DNA from: Candidatus Rokuibacteriota bacterium
GTDB taxonomy: Bacteria; Methylomirabilota; Methylomirabilia; Rokubacteriales; JACOUJ01
NCBI GenBank assembly: GCA_016177865.1
Contig: JACOUJ010000063.1
Span: 1 to 23,158, forward strand
Direction of reading: 5' to 3'
DNA: 23,158 nucleotides
In this document: one piece after another, positions 1 through 8,187 of the stretch
How positions within the stretch are numbered: the stretch's first letter is position 1
How the letters are laid out: each line of letters starts with the position of its first letter
Program-made: the position numbers and the translations under genes
The notes under the pieces: model-generated
Told to the model about the DNA's origin: nothing
The model's database searches: none
What the model saw: only the letters and a program-made list of their open reading frames with translations

Positions 1-360
1 GGCGTCGTGTGGTACCGGCCGGGCTTCTCGCGGATCGGGACCTTTCCCACCAAGCTCGGCGAGTATCTCGCCTGCGGGCTGCCGGTGATCGTGGCCGGCG
101 CGACCGCGGACAGCGTCGAGCTGGTGACCCGGGAGCGGGTGGGCGTGGTCGTGCGCGACTTCTCGAGACAGGCGTACCGGGAAGCGGTGACGGAGGCCTT
201 GGGCCTGGCCAAGGCGGGGGACCTCGCGGCCCGTTGCCGGGGCGTGGCGGAGCGGCACCTCGCCGTCACCGTCGGCGCCCAGCGGTACCGCGAGGTCTAC
301 CGGCGGCTTGGAGGGGAACGGAGTGGACCGGTGAGTCCTGCCGGTGAGGGGGCGCGGTGA
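1..360 (+). CDS. GT4-type glycosyltransferase, C-terminal fragment (5' end outside window)
   Basis: The frame is open from the first base to TGA at 358-360, so only the last ~119 residues are present. They contain the nucleotide-sugar binding segment of GT-B family 4 enzymes: PTKLGEYLACGLPVIV, with the Glu of the EX7E-type donor-binding motif, then a helical tail with the usual REAVTEAL... and QRYREVYRRL endings. By family knowledge it transfers a sugar from a nucleotide donor to a growing glycan on the cytoplasmic face of the membrane. Donor and acceptor cannot be read from the fragment. The stop overlaps the next gene's GTG start by 4 bases (GTGA), which indicates translational coupling with the epimerase. 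Family assignment is firm; specificity is unknown. Confidence 0.85.
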   Translation, partial: GVVWYRPGFSRIGTFPTKLGEYLACGLPVIVAGATADSVELVTRERVGVVVRDFSRQAYREAVTEALGLAKAGDLAARCRGVAERHLAVTVGAQRYREVYRRLGGERSGPVSPAGEGAR

Positions 361-1496
361 GGGTTCTGGTGACGGGCGGGGCAGGGTTCCTCGGCTCGCA
401 CACCGTGGACGTGCTCCGGGAAGAGGGGCATGAGGTGGTCGTCCTCGACGACCTGGATCCCCAGGTCCACGGGGCCGTGGAGGGCTTTCCTCCCAACCTG
501 GCCCGGCACGGGGGCGGGAGCGGGGTCCGCTTCGTGCGCGGTGACGTGCGGGACCGCGACGCCGTGCGCAGCGCGCTGGAGGGGATCGACGCCGTGCTGC
601 ACCTGGCCGGCGCCGTCGGCGTCGGCCAGTCGATGTACCAGCCCTTCCACTACTGCTCGGTCAACGTGGGCGGCACCGCCCTGCTCCTGGACGTGCTCGC
701 CAACGAGCGGACGAGCGTGCGGAAGCTGGTGGTGGCCTCCTCCATGAGCATCTACGGCGAGGGCGCCTACCGGTGCGGTGCCTGCGGCGACGTCTACCCC
801 ACCGGGCGACGGCCCGACGACCTGGCCGCCGGGCGCTGGGAGCCACGATGCCCGCGGTGCGGCCAGCCGGTGGCGCCTGCGCCGACCCGGGAAGACAAGC
901 CCCTGGCGGCGGCCTCCATCTACGCCGTCTCCAAGAAGTCCCAGGAGGAGCTCGTCCTCTGCTTCGGCGAGGCCTACAAGCTGCCCGTGGTGGCGCTGCG
1001 CTACTTCAACATCTACGGGCCGCGCCAGTCCCTCAGCAATCCGTATACCGGGGTGGTGGCGATCTTCCTGTCACGGCTGCTCAACCGCAAGCCGCCCATC
1101 GTCTTCGAGGACGGCGGGCAGACGCGCGACTTCATCCACGTCCGGGACATTGCCCGGGCCAACCTCCTGGCGCTGACGTCGGCGGCCGCCGACTTCCAGG
1201 CTGTCAACGTCGGCTCCGGGGTCCCCGTCTCCGTGCTCGACGTCTTCCGCGAGCTCAGCACGATCCTCGACATCCGGATCGAGCCCACCGTGCCCGGGCA
1301 GTTCCGGGCGGGGGACATCCGCCACTGCGTGGCCGATGCCACGCGGGCCCGGCAACTGCTCGGCTGGGCGCCCCGGATCCCGCTGGCCGAGGGCATGCGC
1401 GACCTGGCTCGCTGGTGCACGAGCAGCCTCCCCGAGGCGCGCGACCTGGTGGACGTGGCCTATGCGGAGCTGCAGATGAAGAAGCTGGTCCGATGA
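357..1496 (+). CDS. NAD-dependent sugar epimerase (extended SDR, WbiB / dTDP-L-rhamnose 4-epimerase-like) with Cys4 insertion
   Basis: This 379-residue extended short-chain dehydrogenase begins with a Rossmann TGGAGFLG motif (residues 6-13). It has an SSMSIYGEG strand and the catalytic pair Y189xxxK193, followed by RYFNIYGPRQ and the QTRDFIHVRDIA segment typical of nucleotide-sugar epimerases. Between the catalytic Ser strand and the Tyr lies an insertion with two CxxC pairs (C140/C143 and C165/C168), probably a small zinc ribbon. From memory the same insertion occurs in dTDP-L-rhamnose 4-epimerase/WbiB-type proteins, so a 4-epimerisation of a dTDP- or UDP-sugar is likely. The GTG start overlaps the upstream stop (GTGA), and its own stop overlaps the next ATG (ATGA). 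Substrate is inferred; the SDR class is certain. Confidence 0.9.
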   Translation: MRVLVTGGAGFLGSHTVDVLREEGHEVVVLDDLDPQVHGAVEGFPPNLARHGGGSGVRFVRGDVRDRDAVRSALEGIDAVLHLAGAVGVGQSMYQPFHYCSVNVGGTALLLDVLANERTSVRKLVVASSMSIYGEGAYRCGACGDVYPTGRRPDDLAAGRWEPRCPRCGQPVAPAPTREDKPLAAASIYAVSKKSQEELVLCFGEAYKLPVVALRYFNIYGPRQSLSNPYTGVVAIFLSRLLNRKPPIVFEDGGQTRDFIHVRDIARANLLALTSAAADFQAVNVGSGVPVSVLDVFRELSTILDIRIEPTVPGQFRAGDIRHCVADATRARQLLGWAPRIPLAEGMRDLARWCTSSLPEARDLVDVAYAELQMKKLVR

Positions 1497-2581
1497 AGGC
1501 TCTCGTGTTCGTTCCGTACGGCTACGACAGCGTGCCGGGTCAGCGCTTCCGGATCGAGCAGTGGGCCCGCGTGCTCGAGCGCGGCGGCGTCCGCTTCGAC
1601 TTCGTGCCCTTCCAGTCACCCCGGCTCGGCCGGATCCTCCACGCCCCCGGCCACCACGCCGCCAAGGTCCGGGAGATCCTGGTGGGCGCCGTCCGGCGCC
1701 TGCGCTTCCTGGCCCGGGTCAAGGACCAATGGGACGTGGTGTTCCTCTACCGCGAGTTGGCGCCGTTCGGCCCACCGGTGCTGGAACACTTGCTCGCCCG
1801 CCGAGGCATTCCGTTCGTCTACGACTTCGACGACGCGATCTTCCTGCCCAACGTCAGCGACGTGAACCGGACGTTCGCCGCGCTCAAGTGGGTATCGAAG
1901 ACGGCCACGATCTGCCGGCTAGCCCACCACGTCACCGTTGGCAACCCCTACCTCTCTGAGTACGCCCGCCGGCACGCCCGGCAGGTCTCCGTCGTCCCCA
2001 CCACCATCGACACCGAGGTCTACCCGGTCAAGCCGAGCGTCGAGGTGAAGGACACCCCGGTGATCGGGTGGAGCGGCAGCGTCAGCACCGCGAAGCACCT
2101 GCGCACCGTCGGGAACGCCCTGCGCCGCCTGGCCGAGCGGGTGAAGTTCCGGCTGAAGGTCGTGGGGGACGAGGGCGTGATGCTGCGCGGGGTGGACGTC
2201 GAGAGCAAGCGCTGGCATGCGGAGGCCGAGGTCGACGACCTCCGTGCCTTCGACATCGGGATCATGCCGCTCCCCGACGACGACTGGTCGCGGGGCAAGT
2301 GCGGCCTCAAGGCCCTCCAGTACATGGCAGTGGGGGTGCCGACAGTCGCCTCGCCGGTGGGCGTGAACCGCGAGATCATCGAGGACGGGCACAACGGGTT
2401 CCTGGCCCGCGGCGAGGACGAGTGGGTCGAGAAGCTCCTGTGGCTGTTGGGGGACGAGGCGCTGCGAGCCCGCTTCGCCAAGGAGGGACGCCGGACGGTC
2501 GAGGAGCGCTACTCGGCCCGGGTCCAGGCGCCTCGGGTTCTCGAGATCCTGGAGCGGGCCAGCGCGCGCGTCCACGTGTGA
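1493..2581 (+). CDS. GT4-family glycosyltransferase
   Basis: A 362-residue GT-B glycosyltransferase. The N-terminal domain has VFVPYGYDSVPGQRFR, and VYDFDDAIF at residues 109-117, a segment common in GT4-like enzymes of polysaccharide loci. The C-terminal domain has VIGWSGSVSTAKHL (about 190-203). It also has the donor-site block from GIMPLPDDDW through GLKALQYMAVGVPTVAS (about 256-287), where K273 and the following residues stand where other GT4 enzymes have the EX7E region. The ATG at 1493 overlaps the upstream stop (ATGA), which sets this start. The same frame stays open upstream, but that part is antiparallel-free shadow inside the epimerase gene. The likely role is addition of one sugar to a lipid-linked precursor in the cytoplasm. 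Donor and linkage are unknown. Confidence 0.88.
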   Translation: MKALVFVPYGYDSVPGQRFRIEQWARVLERGGVRFDFVPFQSPRLGRILHAPGHHAAKVREILVGAVRRLRFLARVKDQWDVVFLYRELAPFGPPVLEHLLARRGIPFVYDFDDAIFLPNVSDVNRTFAALKWVSKTATICRLAHHVTVGNPYLSEYARRHARQVSVVPTTIDTEVYPVKPSVEVKDTPVIGWSGSVSTAKHLRTVGNALRRLAERVKFRLKVVGDEGVMLRGVDVESKRWHAEAEVDDLRAFDIGIMPLPDDDWSRGKCGLKALQYMAVGVPTVASPVGVNREIIEDGHNGFLARGEDEWVEKLLWLLGDEALRARFAKEGRRTVEERYSARVQAPRVLEILERASARVHV

Positions 2582-2582
2582 C

Positions 2583-2590
2583 GAGGAGGG
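2583..2590 (+). promoter_or_regulatory. Shine-Dalgarno site for the 2597 gene
   Basis: GAGGAGGG ends six bases before the ATG at 2597 and lies in the short 15-base gap after the GT4 stop. It is one of the strongest ribosome sites in the window and fixes the start of the unknown protein. Confidence 0.7.
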
Positions 2591-2596
2591 ACGGAG

Positions 2597-3589
2597 ATGG
2601 TGACCTCCGAGCCGCTCAACCGATACGTCGCCGCCCTGACGGACACCTTCCGGCGCGTCCGAGACAAGCGGGAGGCGCACTACCAGAGCTGCCGGGTGCT
2701 TTGCGACATGGCGGCCGACCCGCGGGTCATGACGGCAGTCCTTCAAGCCCATCTCGGTCGGCCCGGTACCCTGAACTGGAAGCACTACCCCGTGCTGGGC
2801 ATGGAGATCGAGCACAACCCCTACTACACCCTGGTCGCCAACTGCTGGATCCCCCTGCCGGGGCGCGAGACCGATGTCTCCACCAAGACGGTTCATCACC
2901 ACGGCAACATGCTGCTGACCACCGTGACCGCCTTCGGACCCGGCTACGAGCACTGGACCTTCACCCGCCCGGAAGTGGTCGACCCTGAGCAGGAGCTCTA
3001 CGCGATGACGGTGATCGAGCGCGGCCCGCACCCGCGCCAGCACGTGGCCTTCGTGGACGCCTTCATCGGGCACGTCCCGCTCTACCCCGGGTCGCTCAGC
3101 ATCACCCTGGCGCTCTGGAGCAACCAGTTCCCCACCACCTGGCGCGATGTGCTCAAGCGCGTGCCGATGTTCAAGGGCAGGGAGGAGACGCTTCGCCAGC
3201 TGGCGGCCCGCGTCGGGCTCACCCGGGCGCTGGACCTCAAGGTCATCCAGTACTTCGACTTCTACCCGACCACCGCCGGGTTCAAGGGCATGAAGGAGCG
3301 CGTCGAGTTCGACCTGGGGCCGAACGAGGACTACCTCTACAGCCTCTTCCACGTGCTCCAGCAGACGGGCAACGAGGCGCTCGGGCGCCTCGTGCGCGAG
3401 CGGCTCCAGGCCGACGCAGTGCAGGACCGTCCCCTCGTCAGCACGCTCCTCGCCGATCTGGAGAGCGGTTGTCGCGTCGAGGGGCGGCTGTCCGACTGCC
3501 ACCTCCGCGTCCCCCACGCCACCTTCCGGGCCGCCGAGATCGAGCGGGCGCTGGCCGCGTCGCGGCCGGCCGCGCCCCGGAAGGCCTGA
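2597..3589 (+). CDS. Hypothetical protein, His-rich and cupin-like (function unknown)
   Basis: A 330-residue soluble protein with no signal peptide or membrane segment; I do not recognise it as a named family. The central part has features seen in metal-binding beta-barrel (cupin-like) enzymes. There is a His triplet at H100-H102 followed by GNMLLTTVTAFGPGYEHW with H119, then a proposed second half PHPRQHVAFVDAFIGHVPLYPGSLSITLALWSN with H145, H149 and H159. The alternating hydrophobic strands and spaced His residues would suit a mononuclear metal site, but no exact cupin signature is present, so this is inference. The start follows a strong Shine-Dalgarno site. The protein lies between a glycosyltransferase and an FkbM methyltransferase in the same transcript direction, so a role in modifying a sugar or glycan precursor is plausible. 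Coding status is well supported by codon use and spacing; the function is not. Confidence 0.8.
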   Translation: MVTSEPLNRYVAALTDTFRRVRDKREAHYQSCRVLCDMAADPRVMTAVLQAHLGRPGTLNWKHYPVLGMEIEHNPYYTLVANCWIPLPGRETDVSTKTVHHHGNMLLTTVTAFGPGYEHWTFTRPEVVDPEQELYAMTVIERGPHPRQHVAFVDAFIGHVPLYPGSLSITLALWSNQFPTTWRDVLKRVPMFKGREETLRQLAARVGLTRALDLKVIQYFDFYPTTAGFKGMKERVEFDLGPNEDYLYSLFHVLQQTGNEALGRLVRERLQADAVQDRPLVSTLLADLESGCRVEGRLSDCHLRVPHATFRAAEIERALAASRPAAPRKA

Positions 3590-3624
3590 GCGCCGGCGTG
3601 CCTCCCAGCGGGCGTGAAGGCACT

Positions 3625-4440
3625 ATGGCGGCCGACTCCGCTGCGCGGCGGGCGCTCAAGCGGGTCCTGCATCCGCTCGTCAACGAGTCGGTCTACCGCC
3701 TGATCCAGGCGGTCGCCAAGGCCTGGGACATCCGGAGCGGCGGCTGGTACGAGCCGGAGATCGACCTGGTCAGGCTCGGGGCCCGCCCCGGCGAGACCGC
3801 CCTCGACATCGGGGCCAACTTCGGCGTGTACTGCTACCACATGGATCGAGCCGTGGGCCCCACGGGTCGGGTGTACGCGTTCGAGCCGGTGCCCTTCACC
3901 TTCGAGACGCTCCGTAGCGTGGCCCGGCTGCTGCGGTTCCGCAACGTCGACCTCGTCGACAAGGGCTGCAGCGACCACACCGGGCGCGTGGCCTTCCGCA
4001 TCCCGGTGCAGCCGTCGGGAGCGCTGTCAGCGGGTCTGGCCCACCTGGCGGCGCGCAACGACGAGCGGGCCGGCACGACCGAGGTCTGGTGCGAGGTGGT
4101 GGCGCTGGATGACTTCCTGCCCGGCCTGCCCGGCCTGTCCTTCATCAAATGCGACGTCGAGGGCGGGGAGCTCTTCGCGTTGCGGGGGGCCCGCCGCCTC
4201 ATCGAGGCCCACCTCCCCTCTGTGCTGCTGGAGATCAATCCCTGGTACCTGGGGGGCGTCGGCGTGCGGGTCGAGGACCTCACCGGCTTCTTCGCGGAGC
4301 GCGGCTACGAGCTTTACCAGTACGACGTGGACGGGGCCCAGCGCATCCTCCGACAGTGCCGGCCGGGCGACATCATCGAGCGCAACTACCTGTTCCTCCA
4401 CCCCCGGCGGTGCGACCGGTTCGCCGCCGTGCTGCGCTGA
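3625..4440 (+). CDS. FkbM-family SAM-dependent methyltransferase
   Basis: A 271-residue class I methyltransferase. Residues 59-68 carry the SAM-binding ALDIGANFGVY motif, followed by GRVYAFEPVPFTFE (81-94) with the acidic residue that normally binds the ribose. FIKCDVEGGE (173-182) is the FkbM signature strand, and VLLEINPWY follows at about 200-208. FkbM enzymes O-methylate hydroxyl groups on sugars or polyketides, and here a glycan sugar is the natural target. ATG 3625 is preceded by GAAGG with a four-base gap. An in-frame GTG at 3598 would add nine residues and cannot be excluded. It lies 35 bases after the unknown His-rich gene and one base before asnB, so it is probably co-transcribed with both. 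Confidence 0.9.
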   Translation: MAADSAARRALKRVLHPLVNESVYRLIQAVAKAWDIRSGGWYEPEIDLVRLGARPGETALDIGANFGVYCYHMDRAVGPTGRVYAFEPVPFTFETLRSVARLLRFRNVDLVDKGCSDHTGRVAFRIPVQPSGALSAGLAHLAARNDERAGTTEVWCEVVALDDFLPGLPGLSFIKCDVEGGELFALRGARRLIEAHLPSVLLEINPWYLGGVGVRVEDLTGFFAERGYELYQYDVDGAQRILRQCRPGDIIERNYLFLHPRRCDRFAAVLR

Positions 4441-4441
4441 C

Positions 4442-6391
4442 ATGTGCGGCATCTGCGGCGTCGTCGATCTGTCCGGCCGACCGGTCGAGGGGGCCGTCGT
4501 GGCCGCGATGGCCGGGACCCTCCACCACCGCGGGCCCGAGGCCACCGGGGTCAGGCTCTTTCCACCCCCGGGAGCGCCGCCCCGCCGGAGACCGACCGCC
4601 GGCCTCGGCCACACGCGGCTCAAGATCATCGATCTCTCGGACGCGGCCAACCAGCCGCTCGGCAACGAGGACGGCGCCGTCTGGGCCATGCTCAACGGCG
4701 AGATCTACAACTTCCCGGAGCTGCGCCACGAGCTGAAAGCTGCCGGTCACCAGTTCCGGACGGAGGGTGACACTGAGGTCATCGTCCACCTCTACGAGGA
4801 GCTGGGCGAGGCCTGCGTGGAGCAGCTCGACGGGATGTTCGCCCTCGCCGTGTGGGACGAGCGCGCCGGGCGGTTGCTGCTGGCCCGTGACCGCACGGGC
4901 AAGAAGCCCCTCTATTACGCCCATCGGGAACCGCTCCTCGCTTTCGGGTCGGAGATCAAGGCGCTCCTGGCCCACCCGGACATCCCCACCGAGGTCCGGG
5001 TCGACGCCCTGCCGCTCCTGTTCCTGCATGGCTACGTCCCGGGGCCGGCCACTCTCTACCGGGACGTGTTGCAGGTGCCAGCCGGCCACGCGCTCACGGT
5101 GGATGCTACCGGCGGGATCCGCCAGCGCCAGTACTGGGACTGGAGGTTCCCGGACACCCCGGGGCCGCGCCGCGCGGCGGTGAGTCCGGAGGAAGCGGCC
5201 GCCCGGGTCCGCGACCTCCTGACCGAGGCGGTGCGCAAGCGCCTGATCGCCGACGTGCCGCTGGGCGCCTTCCTCAGCGGCGGGCTGGACTCGAGCATCG
5301 TCGTGGCTCTGATGAGCCGGCTGATGCGGGAGCCGGTCAAGACGTTCTCCATCGGCTTCGCTAGCGACGCTCGCTTCGACGAGACGCGCTACGCTCGCAT
5401 GGTCGCTGATCGCTTCGGGACCGCCCACACGGAGTTCATCGTGGAACCGAAGGCGTTCCAGCTCCTCGAGCGGCTCGTCCACGTCTACGATGGCCCGTTT
5501 GGCGACTCTTCGGCGATCCCCACGTACATTCTGTCCGAGCTGACGCGTCGGCACGTCACCGTCGCCCTCAACGGCGACGGCGGCGACGAGCTGTTCGCGG
5601 GGTACGAGCGGTTCGCCGGAGGGCTGATCGCGGGCCGGGTGCCGCCAGCGGTATTTCGGCTCGGGCGGGCAGTGACCTCGGCGATCCCGCTGCCCGGCCA
5701 TCCCCGGCACCCCCTGCGGCGGATCGCGCGCTTCTTCGGCGACGCGGCGGTGGACGCCGACCTGCCCTGGCTTCAGCGCTTCTCCCGCTGGATCGCGTTC
5801 TTCCACGAGGACCTCCACCGCGTGGTGCTGGAGTCGGCCGCCGGCGACCTCCGGTCCTTCGACCGGATCGCCTACTTCCGGCGCTACCGGAGCCGCTGCG
5901 AGCGGTGGTCGCGCCTGGCCCAGCTGCTCTACCTGAACGCGAAGACCTATCTGGTGGACGACCTCCTGGTGAAGATGGATCGCGCCAGCATGGCCCACGC
6001 CCTGGAGACCCGCTCGCCCTTCCTGGACCGGGTGCTCATGGAGTACGTCGCGACCCTGCCCGACCGGTTCAAGCTGCGGCTGGGGAGGACGAAGTGGATC
6101 CTGCGGCGGGCGTTCCGGGACGTCCTGCCGGCGCCGGTTCTCCGCCGGGGCAAGATGGGGTTCGGCGTGCCCCTGGCCACCTGGTTCCGCGGCGAGCTCC
6201 GCGAGCCCCTGGAGTCGCTGCTGCTGGACCCGCGCGCGCGGTTCGGCGAGTACCTGAACCGGCCCTACGTGGAGTGGTTGGTGCGGGAGCACCTGGCGGG
6301 GCGCCAGAACTTCGAGTACAAGCTCTGGCTCCTCCTGACGTTCGAGGTGTGGCTGCGCTCGATGGGGCGCGGTCCGGCACCGGTTTGTTGA
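4442..6391 (+). CDS. asnB: Asparagine synthase-like, glutamine-dependent amidotransferase
   Basis: A 649-residue two-domain enzyme. The N-terminal class II glutaminase starts MCGICGVVD, so after Met removal the nucleophile is Cys2. It contains HHRGPEATG, LGHTRLKIIDLS, MLNGEIYNF (83-91) and the TEGDTEVIVHLYEE block. The C-terminal synthetase domain has the ATP pyrophosphatase loop SGGLDSS (279-285), then the NGDGGDELFAGYERF and TRSPFLD blocks. The reaction known for the family is ATP-dependent transfer of glutamine-derived ammonia to an activated carboxylate. True AsnB makes asparagine, but copies inside polysaccharide loci (including WbpS-like and exosortase-associated enzymes) are thought to amidate sugar acids or other glycan components, and that is my inference here. 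It lies one base after the FkbM gene, and its TGA overlaps the next gene's ATG by one base. Confidence 0.93.
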   Translation: MCGICGVVDLSGRPVEGAVVAAMAGTLHHRGPEATGVRLFPPPGAPPRRRPTAGLGHTRLKIIDLSDAANQPLGNEDGAVWAMLNGEIYNFPELRHELKAAGHQFRTEGDTEVIVHLYEELGEACVEQLDGMFALAVWDERAGRLLLARDRTGKKPLYYAHREPLLAFGSEIKALLAHPDIPTEVRVDALPLLFLHGYVPGPATLYRDVLQVPAGHALTVDATGGIRQRQYWDWRFPDTPGPRRAAVSPEEAAARVRDLLTEAVRKRLIADVPLGAFLSGGLDSSIVVALMSRLMREPVKTFSIGFASDARFDETRYARMVADRFGTAHTEFIVEPKAFQLLERLVHVYDGPFGDSSAIPTYILSELTRRHVTVALNGDGGDELFAGYERFAGGLIAGRVPPAVFRLGRAVTSAIPLPGHPRHPLRRIARFFGDAAVDADLPWLQRFSRWIAFFHEDLHRVVLESAAGDLRSFDRIAYFRRYRSRCERWSRLAQLLYLNAKTYLVDDLLVKMDRASMAHALETRSPFLDRVLMEYVATLPDRFKLRLGRTKWILRRAFRDVLPAPVLRRGKMGFGVPLATWFRGELREPLESLLLDPRARFGEYLNRPYVEWLVREHLAGRQNFEYKLWLLLTFEVWLRSMGRGPAPVC

Positions 6392-8187
6392 TGCGACGGG
6401 CGGGCTCGTTCCTCGCGAGGCTCGGCTGGTGTGCGGCGATGGACCGCCGGACCACGCTCGGGCTCGCTGTCGCCGCCCTGGCCCTCGGCGCCCTGTGGAA
6501 CCCGGTCGCGCCGGTGGCTGTGGCGGTGGCCGGCGCGGCTCTGGCCGCGCTCGCAGCCGGGCGCGATCGCTTCCTGGTTGGTGCCTCGCTCACCGCCTGG
6601 GGGGTCCGGGTCGTTCTCACCGTCATCCTGTACATCCTCTCCGTGCATCCGCCCGGCGTCGTCGCCAACCTGCTCACACCACCCCAGGACGGCTACCGCT
6701 TCTGGATCTTTGCCTTCGACTCGAGGTCCTACCACGCGGCCGGCGTCAACTTGGTGGCGGCATGGCGGTACGGCACCGAGTTCCCGGCCGCGACGGGGCC
6801 GGAGTACTTCGTCTTCACCGGCCTCCTCTACCTCGTCTTCGGTGCCCATCCCCTCAACGTTGCGCTTTGCAACGCGCTTTTCGGCGCCCTGACCGTGACC
6901 GCAGCCTACCGGGTAGCCGGGCGGGTCGTGAGCCCCGCGGGCGCCCGGGCGACGGCCGCGGCGGTGGCTCTCTGGCCGTCCTCGATCATCTGGGCGACCC
7001 AGTTGCTGAAGGACACGATCTGCCTGTGGCTCACGATGGCGATCATCGATCTCACGCTGCGGGTGGTTGACGTTCGGCCGGAGGCCGGCAAGCCGGGCCG
7101 ATCGCGGGTACTCGGCCGGGCCGGGTTCTTCGCGCTGATCTTCGTGGGCTCGCTCGTGATGTCCCGCTTCCGCCATCACGTGTTCATCGTCTTCATCCCG
7201 GCCACAGCCGTCCTGGCCATCGCGGTTCTGCTCCTCCGGGGCCGGTACGCCCTGCAGCGGTGCCTCGCGGCTGGCATTGTCATCCTGCTGATGGTCGCGG
7301 CCGTTTTCGTCGGGCGGCGGATCGATCTCGAGGCACTCTTCGGGCTGACCAACCCGACGGCGGGGCACGTCAACCGCGGCGTGGCGTACCAGCTCGCCGG
7401 GGAGCTGGACCGAGCCGAGTCGGAGTACCTGCAGGCCTTGGCCACCCGCCCCGGGTACCCTCCTGCCCTGCGGAACCTCGCCTCGACCGCCCTGACGCGT
7501 GGGGATCAGGAAACGGCGCGCAACCTGTTGACCGAGTACGTGGAGCGGGTGCCGGAGGACCAGGAGGTCCAGTCGCTCCTCGCCCGCCGGCCGATCGCGC
7601 CCCTACCGCCGCGGAAGGCCGAGGTGGTGTCACAGGGTTTCCGGATCACCGGCCCCGAGAGCGACGCGGCCGCAGGCCGGCGCACGATCCCCACCGACGA
7701 TGTCGTGATGGCCATTATCCAGGCCCGGAGGGCCTACACGGCGACGGGCGGCTACTCGATGATCGACCCCGATGTGCAGTTCACGGGCCTCGGCGACCTC
7801 ATCCTGTACCTGCCCCGGGCGGTGGCGAACCTCTTGCTGGTGCCGTACCCCTCGCAGTGGTTCGACGTGAAGGGCGGGACGGGGCCGTTCAAGGGGCTGG
7901 CCGCGCTGGAAGCGGTGCTCCTCTATCTGCTGCTCCCGCCGCTCCTTCTCGGCACCGTCTGCGTGCTCCAGTCCCGGTCGGTCGGCGGCGTCTACGTGGT
8001 CAGCTTCGGCGTGCTGATCGGCCTCCTGCTCGCTCTGGTGGTGACGAACCTCGGCACGCTCTTCCGGCTGCGCCTGGAATTCCTCGTGCCTTTCTTCGTC
8101 ATGCTGGGGCCGGGTCTCCGCCGGATGGTGCCCGCGCGGTGGTGGCCGCAGCAACTGGCCGGTGACGCGGGGGCCACGGTCGGATGA
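6391..8187 (+). CDS. Polytopic GT-C-like membrane protein with TPR-like soluble loop
   Basis: A 598-residue membrane protein. Hydrophobic segments lie near 22-57, 62-84, 138-178, 185-225, 243-283 and 290-308, and again near 466-486, 503-526 and 533-580. The first loop holds FAFDSRSYHAAGVNLVAAW (108-125), with D110 in the position where GT-C enzymes carry an acidic catalytic residue. GTEFPAATGPEYFVFTGLLY and ATQLLKDTICLW follow, resembling GT39/ArnT-like proteins. Residues ~324-398 form a soluble stretch of TPR-like helices (NRGVAYQLAGELDRAESEY..., ALRNLASTALTRGDQETARN...). The ATG at 6391 overlaps the asnB stop; ATG 6439 is an alternative, 48 bases downstream. It is a clear paralog of the minus-strand gene at 8922-10556. 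It may transfer a lipid-phosphate sugar at the outer membrane face; a Wzy-like or unrelated scaffold role is possible. Confidence 0.82.
   Translation: MRRAGSFLARLGWCAAMDRRTTLGLAVAALALGALWNPVAPVAVAVAGAALAALAAGRDRFLVGASLTAWGVRVVLTVILYILSVHPPGVVANLLTPPQDGYRFWIFAFDSRSYHAAGVNLVAAWRYGTEFPAATGPEYFVFTGLLYLVFGAHPLNVALCNALFGALTVTAAYRVAGRVVSPAGARATAAAVALWPSSIIWATQLLKDTICLWLTMAIIDLTLRVVDVRPEAGKPGRSRVLGRAGFFALIFVGSLVMSRFRHHVFIVFIPATAVLAIAVLLLRGRYALQRCLAAGIVILLMVAAVFVGRRIDLEALFGLTNPTAGHVNRGVAYQLAGELDRAESEYLQALATRPGYPPALRNLASTALTRGDQETARNLLTEYVERVPEDQEVQSLLARRPIAPLPPRKAEVVSQGFRITGPESDAAAGRRTIPTDDVVMAIIQARRAYTATGGYSMIDPDVQFTGLGDLILYLPRAVANLLLVPYPSQWFDVKGGTGPFKGLAALEAVLLYLLLPPLLLGTVCVLQSRSVGGVYVVSFGVLIGLLLALVVTNLGTLFRLRLEFLVPFFVMLGPGLRRMVPARWWPQQLAGDAGATVG

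Noticed and set aside
773..1492. Upstream extension of the 1493 glycosyltransferase frame
   Set aside because: It lies within the epimerase gene and translates to Arg/Pro/Gly-rich sequence. The ATGA overlap at 1493 and the GT-B N-terminus set the real start.
1919..3517. Long open minus-strand frame (532 codons) opposite the GT4 and His-rich genes
   Set aside because: Its translation is rich in Val/Gly/Arg/His/Asp with no domain. It is antisense to two well-supported plus-strand genes, as expected from high GC at third positions.
4373..6292. Long open minus-strand frame (639 codons) opposite asnB
   Set aside because: The plus strand carries unmistakable AsnB motifs. The minus translation is low-complexity and lacks any family signal.
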